Part shown: positions 44,182 to 50,934 of the stretch, one piece after another
How the letters are laid out: every line of letters begins with the position of its first letter
How positions within the stretch are numbered: the first letter of the stretch is position 1
From: Lachnospiraceae bacterium
GTDB lineage: Bacteria > Bacillota > Clostridia > Lachnospirales > Lachnospiraceae
Direction: 5' to 3'
Assembly: GCA_902363675.1 (NCBI GenBank)
Contig: CABJAV010000004.1
Span: 1 to 64,000 of the forward strand
DNA: 64,000 nt
Made by a program: the position numbers and the translations under genes
The notes under the pieces: generated by a model
The model's input: the letters and a program-made list of their open reading frames with translations, nothing else
Told to the model about the DNA's origin: nothing
Database searches by the model: none

Positions 44182-44982
44182 TCACAATATTTGTTTTTTT
44201 TCGCAAAGAAATTTACCTATCCACACCAAAACAGCGGATGATATAACTGAAATGAGACAGCTTGACTTAAAATTCAATAAATCTATATTGCTTGTAGTCC
44301 ATTCGTAATTTTCTTCGACATAATATATAATAAGCTTGTTATGCCAATTAAATAAAGGAATATGTAGCAAGGAATAATGCCAAATTTTCCATATAACATT
44401 TCCCATTGAAAAATAAAATCCACACACCATTACTGGAATAAAAAATACAATAAATGCAACGATGTATCCTATAATTGAATCTTTCCAAAATGAAAACAAA
44501 TAACTAATCATTTGCAAATGAAAAATCTCTATCAATAGCATAAAAATAACTTTGAAATCTTCTAAGCCATTAGAGGTATGCTCTACAAAAAGAAAAAACA
44601 AATAATCGGAAACAACTACAATACAGTCACGTAATATCATTTTTATTAATATATCCTTATAAATTATGTGTTTTTTCCCATAACGAGGAAGTAGAATTAC
44701 CATGTTATCATTTGCATCATTAAATAAGTCCATTGTAAGATAACAAATCTCAAGGATAAACAAAATCGCAAAAAATGATAAAGATATAAGGTCAAACGAA
44801 TGATCTATTAGTATTCCCCCAAAATATATTTGTGAACGTACTCCTTCTGTTATTGTAACCAGACTATTATGAAACCCCAAGTACACATTAGCATAAAAAT
44901 ATCTAATTACAAATGTTATAAGTGATACTAGTAAGCATTTTCCAACATTAACATTCAAAATTTTTTTCTTATATAACTTCAT
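44182..44982 (-). CDS. ABC-2 type permease of the agrD operon, second
   Basis: A 266-residue integral membrane protein with about six helices and no solute-binding domain. It overlaps the end of the preceding permease gene and stands 5 bases before the ATPase. It is very rich in Ile, Phe and Tyr and strongly AT-biased, unlike host genes outside the element. The family is inferred from neighbours and hydropathy. Confidence 0.65.
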   Translation of the reverse strand: MKLYKKKILNVNVGKCLLVSLITFVIRYFYANVYLGFHNSLVTITEGVRSQIYFGGILIDHSFDLISLSFFAILFILEICYLTMDLFNDANDNMVILLPRYGKKHIIYKDILIKMILRDCIVVVSDYLFFLFVEHTSNGLEDFKVIFMLLIEIFHLQMISYLFSFWKDSIIGYIVAFIVFFIPVMVCGFYFSMGNVIWKIWHYSLLHIPLFNWHNKLIIYYVEENYEWTTSNIDLLNFKSSCLISVISSAVLVWIGKFLCEKKQIL

Positions 44983-45799
44983 AATTTTTTATTTTTCTCT
45001 GTATAATGCCAATACTTAATCCAAAAATAAGCAATATCAGAACAATTTCTCCTATTATATTTCCATGAACATTAGGCATAATATAACCTTGTATAGAGAA
45101 TTCATTTAGCCCAAAGACAGAAACAATCAAATTAAAAACAATATAGAATATAAACAAAGCACCAGGTATCTTTGCGAAATATAGAACTTTCATTTTGTTA
45201 TAATATGAAAGAGCATAAGCTAAGATAGCTAATCCCGAGCCAAAAATTCCGTAATTAAAAATGTATATTAGATTATATAAAGTTGGATGTTGCAATCTCA
45301 CCATATCAAGAAAATTGTCAGCGTTATATGATACCAAACCTATAGCGTAATCAGGTTCTCCCCAAGCACTGTCATATCCATGTATTGGATATGTCAAGTG
45401 GCATAATAATAAATTTATGAGCATTGGTATTGTTATTGTCAAAAAGGTTACAATCAGAATGCCAAATAATTTTCCTGCTAAATATTTCTTTTTCCCGATT
45501 CTTTGAATAAGTAGGATTGAACTATTGCTTTTTTCTTCTCTTATTAAGGAAAGTGATGCAATAATTGTTGCATAAACAGGCAATAACAGATACATTATAT
45601 ATGGAATATATGCCGCTTCAGTGCCCTGTAATACGAAATTTTCATTTGCTGAACGAATAAATTGATAACTTTTTCCTATATCATTTTTTACACATAAAAT
45701 ATACGAAGCAATATTTAAAATCATTAGAGCAATAAAAACAACTTTATATTCTGCACGATCAATACAATGTTTGATTTCTATAAGAACCATTTTTTTCAT
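44969..45799 (-). CDS. ABC-2 type permease of the agrD operon, first
   Basis: A 276-residue membrane protein with about six helices (YKVVFIALMILNIASYIL, YIMYLLLPVYATIIASLSLI, FGILIVTFLTITIPMLINLL). The motif REEKSNSSILLIQRIGKKKYLAGKL is typical of ABC-2 permeases. I chose the ATG at 45799; a start at 45811 lies inside the hairpin that precedes the gene. It lies downstream of a leaky hairpin, a usual arrangement for lowering expression of exporter genes behind a peptide gene. Confidence 0.7.
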   Translation of the reverse strand: MKKMVLIEIKHCIDRAEYKVVFIALMILNIASYILCVKNDIGKSYQFIRSANENFVLQGTEAAYIPYIMYLLLPVYATIIASLSLIREEKSNSSILLIQRIGKKKYLAGKLFGILIVTFLTITIPMLINLLLCHLTYPIHGYDSAWGEPDYAIGLVSYNADNFLDMVRLQHPTLYNLIYIFNYGIFGSGLAILAYALSYYNKMKVLYFAKIPGALFIFYIVFNLIVSVFGLNEFSIQGYIMPNVHGNIIGEIVLILLIFGLSIGIIQRKIKNYEVI

Positions 45800-45813
45800 A
45801 ATCTTTACCAAAA

Positions 45814-45843
45814 GGGCATAAACCCACGAAGAGGTTTATGCCC
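45814..45843 (-). terminator. intra-operon hairpin (partial terminator)
   Basis: GGGCATAAACC and GGTTTATGCCC form a perfect 11-pair stem with an 8-base loop. On the - strand it is followed by TTTTGG. It sits between the small secreted protein gene and the ABC genes. Confidence 0.65.
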
Positions 45844-45853
45844 ATCCCTTCTG

Positions 45854-46273
45854 TTATCTAAAATCTACATTTCCACTTACAAATGCAGTTGATAATTGAG
45901 ATTGATAATTTTCCATTCCCATACCGACCTGTGTGTTAGTAGAATTATAACCGCTCTTGGTAAAGATTAAATTACAAGATCCTGTTCCAACACCCTGCTT
46001 ATACTTATTAGATATTTTACTCTTGCTGTTATTGACAGCCCAGAAATTTGCGTAAGAGGTATTGGTAATTGCTGTTACCTCATTTGTGATGTAATCATCG
46101 GATGTTGTTTTTGCATGCATAGAGGTAAAGTTATTAGTCTTATTCAGTTTAAGTGCATAAGCGGTGTAAGATGCCGCCTGAGAATATGCTGCTGAAGAAA
46201 GAAATACACATCCTGCACAAAACAAACCAATACCTACTTTTGCAATCTTCTGTTTTAAACTTTTTAACATCAT
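45854..46273 (-). CDS. small secreted protein, candidate agr-controlled effector
   Basis: A 139-residue exported protein. The signal peptide ends near AAYSQAAS. The mature part (about 105 residues) is Ser/Thr/Asn/Tyr-rich and cysteine-poor (ANFWAVNNSKSKISNKYKQG, GMGMENYQSQLSTAFVSGN). It recalls DUF2712-type or lactococcin-972-like secreted proteins that are coded with small ABC transporters; neither match is certain. GGGAGG lies 8 bases before the ATG at 46273. It is second in the operon behind agrD and ahead of an ABC exporter, so it may be a bacteriocin-like product. Confidence 0.6.
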   Translation of the reverse strand: MMLKSLKQKIAKVGIGLFCAGCVFLSSAAYSQAASYTAYALKLNKTNNFTSMHAKTTSDDYITNEVTAITNTSYANFWAVNNSKSKISNKYKQGVGTGSCNLIFTKSGYNSTNTQVGMGMENYQSQLSTAFVSGNVDFR

Positions 46274-46291
46274 AGTCAATTCCTCCCAATC

Positions 46292-46447
46292 TTATTTTTT
46301 TAACTGCGTTGGTACTTTTGGTTCATACAACAAACCACGGCACAATGAATTTGCATTACTTCGAGCAATAGCAGTCACTGCCTGAAGTACGAGACGGGCA
46401 CTTTTCTGGGGTGCCTTGTTTACTTGCTTATTGTCCATCGTTTTCAC
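46292..46447 (-). CDS. agrD: AgrD-type cyclic autoinducing peptide precursor
   Basis: A 51-residue precursor (48 if the ATG at 46438 is used). It has an N-terminal amphipathic helix (SARLVLQAVTAIARSNA), then the peptide core around NSLCRGLL, then the AgrD recognition tail YEPKVPTQLKK. By analogy with Listeria AgrD, where ACFMFV precedes YEPK, the thiolactone ring would be C-R-G-L-L. The GTG at 46447 is favoured: AAGGAGG (46460-46454) is 6 bases before it but 15 before the ATG. The gene is on the opposite strand from agrC-A-B and 1.8 kb away, which is unusual. It is first in an operon read from an AgrA-type promoter. Confidence 0.85.
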   Translation of the reverse strand: MKTMDNKQVNKAPQKSARLVLQAVTAIARSNANSLCRGLLYEPKVPTQLKK

Positions 46448-46483
46448 CCCCCCCCTCCTTAATTGTCTGACAATTACAGACAA
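46447..46483 (-). promoter_or_regulatory. agrD ribosome site with a nine-G tract and upstream hairpin
   Basis: On the - strand AAGGAGG merges into nine G in a row (46455-46447) reaching the GTG start. A hairpin TTGTCTG/CAGACAA (46463-46483) lies just upstream. Slippage in the G tract would change the distance from ribosome site to start codon. Confidence 0.6.
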
Positions 46484-46511
46484 CTTTATTTGTTTACCAT
46501 GGTATGTGCTT

Positions 46512-46539
46512 AATATAACAGAGTATTTAATTTTTTCAA
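46512..46539 (-). promoter_or_regulatory. agrD operon promoter
   Basis: On the - strand TTGAAA (46539-46534), 16-base spacer, TATATT (46517-46512). It matches the protease promoter at 48100-48073 in boxes, spacing and much of the flanking sequence. Confidence 0.7.
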
Positions 46540-46550
46540 TCCCTCTATGC

Positions 46551-46580
46551 ACGAATGGTAGCCCAACATGCACGAACTGT
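46551..46580 (-). promoter_or_regulatory. AgrA (LytTR) binding site pair, agrD promoter
   Basis: On the - strand ACAGTTCGT (46580-46572) and ACCATTCGT (46559-46551) are direct repeats separated by exactly 12 bases, 11 bases upstream of the -35. This matches the known AgrA pattern (paired 9-base ACAGTTAAG-like repeats, 12-base spacer). Confidence 0.8.
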
Positions 46581-46603
46581 TCTACATATAGGTATAAAAC
46601 CGA

Positions 46604-46642
46604 AAAGATGGCAGATAGGTTAAGCACCTACCTGCCATCTTT
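46604..46642. terminator. terminator after the protease-lipoprotein operon
   Basis: AAAGATGGCAG / CTGCCATCTTT plus inner TAGGT / ACCTA pairing. It keeps the leftward protease operon from reading into the agrD promoter. Confidence 0.7.
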
Positions 46643-46667
46643 AATCTATATATTTCAGAAATAATGA

Positions 46668-47339
46668 TTAATTATTGTCAGTCTCATATATAGATTTATA
46701 ACGCTCTCGATCAACTGGAATAATCTCATTATCATTAGCATCTTTATATGTAATAAACTCATCGTATTCTGTAACTGATTTTTCCTCTGAGACAGAATTA
46801 ATAGAATACATATTCGAATCGTTACACATTACATTTGAATTTGGACCAGAAATTAGTAACGAACCATCCTCTTGTGCATATGCCAAAAAGATATAAATGG
46901 AATTTTCGGAAGGCAGTGAATCATTCTCAAACAGATAAATAGCATCTTGTTTTTCTGAAATTCCGCCTTGTTTAACAATAGGAATAGGTTTATCTGTAAT
47001 AAGTTCACCTTTTATATTTTCGAGAACCTGAATAGTATAATTAGTGTAAGGCGAACCGACCTCCTTAGGATTTCCTTTTTCATCTTCAGTCGTTATAACA
47101 TTTCGATACTCGGTTCCATCGCAACTGACAACCTTTGCTACAAATACGTAATCACAGATACCAACAGCTTCGCGAATGTTATCAGTATCATATACAAAAG
47201 ATGCGTGCATCTGGTGGATTGGCAAGTTAGATACATTTGTATTCAGTTGACTTGCATTATTTTTGGATGCACATCCTGTAAAAAACATTCCTACGATAAG
47301 AACAATAGACAAAATACCATAGATACTTGATTTTTTCAT
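46668..47339 (-). CDS. lipoprotein of the agr regulon
   Basis: A 223-residue lipoprotein: signal peptide with lipobox FFTGC (Cys23), then a beta-rich domain (DYVFVAKVVSCDG, YTIQVLENIKGE, IYIFLAYAQEDGSLLISG). It shares a fold pattern with the exported protein at 42849. It starts 15 bases after the metalloprotease stop with GGGGAGGGAG upstream, so it is cotranscribed. A role guarding the cell against the secreted protease or helping it mature is possible; nothing in the sequence proves it. Confidence 0.65.
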   Translation of the reverse strand: MKKSSIYGILSIVLIVGMFFTGCASKNNASQLNTNVSNLPIHQMHASFVYDTDNIREAVGICDYVFVAKVVSCDGTEYRNVITTEDEKGNPKEVGSPYTNYTIQVLENIKGELITDKPIPIVKQGGISEKQDAIYLFENDSLPSENSIYIFLAYAQEDGSLLISGPNSNVMCNDSNMYSINSVSEEKSVTEYDEFITYKDANDNEIIPVDRERYKSIYETDNN

Positions 47340-47354
47340 AGCGTTCTCCCTCCC

Positions 47355-47876
47355 CTAATAATTATTATATGCGGCATCATATGAATCTTTATCATTTTGA
47401 GATAATGCCTGCGTACTAGTATGTCCCGTAATTGCTGCATCCATAACATCTGTTGAAGTACTGTGATCCAACCCTAATGCATGTCCCAATTCATGTGTCG
47501 CTACATTCTGTTTTTTACTATTACTATAACCGCTCATATAATAGGTATTGAGTTCAATTTTACCACTAGAATATGTCATGCCTGCCCATCCATTCGAAGC
47601 ATTGACATCGCTTACGTATACATCTTCTACAACAAAAGCACTGTCTTTTCTGATTACTCCAGATTTATATGCATTCCATGTGGCAGCCCCAGTGTTAATA
47701 TAACTCATGTAAGTGCTGTTTCCGTCATAGTCTAGATGTTTGCCAGAATCAACAAGATCCCATGTTTGTACATAAGCTTGTGCAAATGCCGTAATAGGAA
47801 ATAGCATTGCTATAGCCATTAAAGTTATAATGCTATACAATAAATGATTTTTTAAAACAGATTTTTTAAAATGCAT
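47355..47876 (-). CDS. secreted metzincin-type zinc metalloprotease
   Basis: A 173-residue exported protein. The signal peptide ends near ITAFAQA. The zinc site HELGHALGLDH (His128, Glu129, His132, His138) and a Met-turn candidate (DVMDAAI, Met145) fit the matrixin-like/M10 metzincins. The domain is small, with no propeptide cysteine switch visible. AAAAGGAG lies 9 bases before the ATG. The promoter carries paired LytTR repeats, so it should be induced by AgrA at high cell density, as secreted proteases are in staphylococci. Confidence 0.85.
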   Translation of the reverse strand: MHFKKSVLKNHLLYSIITLMAIAMLFPITAFAQAYVQTWDLVDSGKHLDYDGNSTYMSYINTGAATWNAYKSGVIRKDSAFVVEDVYVSDVNASNGWAGMTYSSGKIELNTYYMSGYSNSKKQNVATHELGHALGLDHSTSTDVMDAAITGHTSTQALSQNDKDSYDAAYNNY

Positions 47877-48072
47877 ACTCCTTCACTCCTTTTCAATCAT
47901 GTAACAACGGTTATCTTCAATTATTCTTAAAGGTTATCTTTATGAAAATTGAAACGCAACACATACTAGTACACATTATATATCCTGTTAATATTCCTAA
48001 AGTACGACATCTTATCATCTCCACTCCATATTATAGATTCTCAGAATACTTAAGATGTAGTAGTATACCTTG

Positions 48073-48100
48073 AATATAACAAAATCTTTATACTTTTCAA
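48073..48100 (-). promoter_or_regulatory. metalloprotease operon promoter
   Basis: On the - strand TTGAAA (48100-48095), 16-base spacer, TATATT (48078-48073). The leader is about 190 bases. Confidence 0.7.
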
Positions 48101-48111
48101 TACCTCTATGC

Positions 48112-48141
48112 ATGAATGGTAGCTCACTATGCACAAACGGT
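48112..48141 (-). promoter_or_regulatory. AgrA (LytTR) binding site pair, protease promoter
   Basis: On the - strand ACCGTTTGT (48141-48133) and ACCATTCAT (48120-48112), 12-base spacer, 11 bases upstream of the -35: the same geometry as at 46551-46580. Confidence 0.8.
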
Positions 48142-48152
48142 AGCATATTATG

Positions 48153-48181
48153 TTGTGTACCTACTTTATTGATGATAAAAT
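48153..48181 (+). promoter_or_regulatory. agrCAB promoter
   Basis: TTGTGT (48153-48158), 17-base spacer, TAAAAT (48176-48181), about 33 bases before the agrC start. The LytTR pair lies 11 bases upstream of this -35 as well, so AgrA could also act on its own operon. Confidence 0.5.
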
Positions 48182-48213
48182 ATGACGGAGAATGATTAAA
48201 GGAAGTGGTAGCT

Positions 48214-49566
48214 ATGCTATATATTGACTCAATATGGGAATATATTGTTAATTTCTTAGAACTGGCATTGTTTATAATATTTATCCATAAAAAATTGCGT
48301 ATTCGAGCAAATTATAAACATCAAGCAGTTTTGATGTTTCTTTTCGTATCATTTCAGTTTGCTGTGTTATGCACGCTGAATAAAATGGGAATATCATCCT
48401 ACAGCACTTTGATGTCATCTTGTGTTTTGGACATTGGATATGCAGTATTGTTCTATCGTGATAGTATAATTCGCCGTATCTTTTGGGGCTTTTCGTATTC
48501 CATCATTTGCTTAGTTGCAGAACAGATTTCGTTCTTTATTCCCGTTACTCTTTATAAAGGAGCGTCTCTGGAGCTATTATTAGGTGGAACATTACGGAAG
48601 CCATATACCATGTTATATTTGGCAATGATAGCTGTTTTTGTCTTGTTATTTCATTCTATTGGAAACAAAGACATATCTCTTTCACCGTTCCAAAAAGTTG
48701 CATATATTTTCATCGCAATTTCTGGACTTGCAATCGGGCACTACATATTAAGGCTGACTTTGGAATCTGTTGATAAATTTGGTGATTCATCCTTTTCAGC
48801 TAGGCTATCATTGGTTGACTTGTTTTTTATTATTTTATTTTTAGTATTGATGCTATACATATACCAGCTAGGTTATTCAAAAGAAGAAAACATACGATTA
48901 CTGGAAGAACAAAAGATTTATGAGCTGGAAAGGACTGAGTTCAATAGCTTATCTGAGACAACTGAACGATTACGAAAAATGAAACATGATATGCAGATTT
49001 ATGTGGATGCAATCAACGTATTAGCAAAAGACAAGAAATGGGATGAACTTATAGCATATACAGAGCAATACCATAACACTCTTGCAACTACGCAAAGTGC
49101 CATAGCAACGGGAAATATTGCTATTGACTGCATACTTACCGCAAAACTTGATTATGCTGAAAAACACGGAATTAAGACAGAATATTCTATTATGGCTCCT
49201 GAAAATTTTCCGCTTGATTCTGTTGAGCTTTCATCCATACTTGGAAATATATGGAATAATTCCATTGAAGCAGGAGAAAGACTTATAATCTCTGATCCAA
49301 CCGAGCATCCATACATTTATTTTTATATTAAACCTTACCAGAATATGATACTGATTCACATTGAAAATAATTATGATGGTGTGATAAAAGGTAGCATTGA
49401 TGGAGACATTTTGAGTGTTAAACAAGGAAAAGAACATGGACTTGGGATAAGACTAGTAAAAGAGCTTGTAGAAAAGGCAGATGGCGTATTGCAGATTACA
49501 TCTGATAACAAAATTTTTTCCGTACATATTATGATACCGGATAAGGAGAATAACAAACTACTATGA
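48214..49566 (+). CDS. agrC: AgrC-type peptide-sensing histidine kinase
   Basis: A 450-residue HPK10-family kinase. Six or seven helices fill residues 1-220, the autoinducer sensor. The H-box is ERLRKMKHDMQIY (His258), the N-box LGNIWNNSIEAG and the G-box GKEHGLGIRLVKELV. It should bind the cyclic peptide and phosphorylate the response regulator encoded next. The ATG at 48214 has AAAGGAAG at the right distance; a GTG at 48205 is less likely. It overlaps agrA by four bases. Confidence 0.9.
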   Translation: MLYIDSIWEYIVNFLELALFIIFIHKKLRIRANYKHQAVLMFLFVSFQFAVLCTLNKMGISSYSTLMSSCVLDIGYAVLFYRDSIIRRIFWGFSYSIICLVAEQISFFIPVTLYKGASLELLLGGTLRKPYTMLYLAMIAVFVLLFHSIGNKDISLSPFQKVAYIFIAISGLAIGHYILRLTLESVDKFGDSSFSARLSLVDLFFIILFLVLMLYIYQLGYSKEENIRLLEEQKIYELERTEFNSLSETTERLRKMKHDMQIYVDAINVLAKDKKWDELIAYTEQYHNTLATTQSAIATGNIAIDCILTAKLDYAEKHGIKTEYSIMAPENFPLDSVELSSILGNIWNNSIEAGERLIISDPTEHPYIYFYIKPYQNMILIHIENNYDGVIKGSIDGDILSVKQGKEHGLGIRLVKELVEKADGVLQITSDNKIFSVHIMIPDKENNKLL

Positions 49567-50297
49567 AAATGAAAATAACCATACTTGAAGATTCTGTGAT
49601 CGAATCAGAACGGCTGAAAAATGGAATAAGAAAATACGGGCAGCAATATGATTGGGATATTGAAATTGACGAATACGAATCGGGCGAAGAATATTTTTCA
49701 AAAAATTCTGAAGGCACAACTATACAGGCTTCAGCATTTTTCCTTGACATACAAATGGGGCAAATGAATGGAATTGAGGTTGCTAAACGCCTTCGTGAAT
49801 CTGGTTATCAAGGTATTATTATATTTTTAACAGCTTTTAGAGAATATGTATTCCGAGGATATGAAGTCAGAGCTTTAAACTACTTGCTAAAACCCGTCAA
49901 GGAAAATACTCTTTTTCTGTGTTTGGATGAAATCGCGAAGGAGTTATCTAATAATACCTACATATACCGAAACAAGCAGGAAATTGTAAGTATTCCCTAT
50001 GCAGATATATTGACATTTTCGAGCAGATTACATTATGTGGATATATTGACCGTAGACGGCAAATGCTATGAACAAATGTCTACCCTAAATAAGATTATTG
50101 TCCATTTGCCAAGTGAATTTATCCGAACCCATCGTTCTTATATTGTAAATATGGCACATATCTATCGTATTACATCAGGAACGATTGAATTGTCAAATCA
50201 TCTAACTACACAAATCGCACGTTCTTATTCCAAAGACGTGATAAGTGCTTTTGCCAAATATACAACAAGATTTGATACAAGCGGGGATTTTGAATGA
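49563..50297 (+). CDS. agrA: AgrA-type LytTR response regulator
   Basis: A 244-residue regulator: receiver domain with acidic pocket ILED and phospho-acceptor Asp62 (FFLDIQMGQMNG), conserved Thr/Lys (FLTAFRE, LLKPV), then a LytTR DNA-binding domain (about 135-235; RLHYVDILTVDG, SEFIRTHRSYIVN). LytTR proteins bind paired 9-base repeats with 12-base spacers, which occur at 46551-46580 and 48112-48141. It is coupled to agrC and agrB by four-base overlaps. Confidence 0.92.
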   Translation: MKMKITILEDSVIESERLKNGIRKYGQQYDWDIEIDEYESGEEYFSKNSEGTTIQASAFFLDIQMGQMNGIEVAKRLRESGYQGIIIFLTAFREYVFRGYEVRALNYLLKPVKENTLFLCLDEIAKELSNNTYIYRNKQEIVSIPYADILTFSSRLHYVDILTVDGKCYEQMSTLNKIIVHLPSEFIRTHRSYIVNMAHIYRITSGTIELSNHLTTQIARSYSKDVISAFAKYTTRFDTSGDFE

Positions 50298-50860
50298 TTA
50301 CGAAGTGGGCTACATCTATTGCTAATAAGTTAGCAGAACTATCCGGGGAGGATGTTTCTGCGGATCAATTAGAAATATACATATATGGCTTAGAATGTTT
50401 TTTGAATACTTTTATAACCATAGTGTTATTGTTCGTATGGGGAGTTTTATCACATACACTCGGCTATACCCTAATTTGGGTAATTACCTTTTCATTGTTA
50501 CGACATTATACCGGAGGTGCCCATGCTCCAACGCAGTTAACATGTATCTTAGGCAGCTTTTTTCTCGGTTGTCTTGATAAGTGGGCTATAATCTATTTAA
50601 AGCCAACTGTACTAGGATATTTGATACTTGTCCTTATGTGTATATTATTTGCACCTATAAGTAACCATAAAATATGTTTAACCACCAAACAAAAATGGAT
50701 ACATAAACTTATTTCTGTGATAATTGTTAGCATTGGATTTCTGCTGTTTTATAAAATTGGAAACACGAAGATGAATACCACATTGTTTTATTCCTTTTTC
50801 TGCGTAATCATTCTTATGATAGTCGAAACAATTAAAAATCTAATGAGACACTTTAAATAG
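50294..50860 (+). CDS. agrB: AgrB-type autoinducer-processing endopeptidase
   Basis: A 188-residue membrane cysteine protease that cleaves the AgrD tail and closes the thiolactone. The catalytic pair is His77 (RHYTGGAHA) and Cys84 (PTQLTC), the same numbers as in S. aureus AgrB, with four to six helices after it. Its start overlaps agrA. No agrD follows it, unlike the usual agrBD pair; the only agrD is the divergent one at 46292. Confidence 0.92.
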   Translation: MITKWATSIANKLAELSGEDVSADQLEIYIYGLECFLNTFITIVLLFVWGVLSHTLGYTLIWVITFSLLRHYTGGAHAPTQLTCILGSFFLGCLDKWAIIYLKPTVLGYLILVLMCILFAPISNHKICLTTKQKWIHKLISVIIVSIGFLLFYKIGNTKMNTTLFYSFFCVIILMIVETIKNLMRHFK

Positions 50861-50880
50861 CAGGATGACTTTTCATAAAT

Positions 50881-50925
50881 ATTCAAAAAAGATAAAGAAT
50901 TTGATGGTCTTTATCTTTTTTGAAT
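50881..50925. terminator. bidirectional terminator between agrB and the relaxase
   Basis: AAAAAAGATAAAGA (50885-50898) pairs with TCTTTATCTTTTTT (50908-50921), with T-runs on both strands. It serves the rightward agr operon and the leftward mob gene. Confidence 0.85.
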
Positions 50926-50934
50926 TTAATTAGA

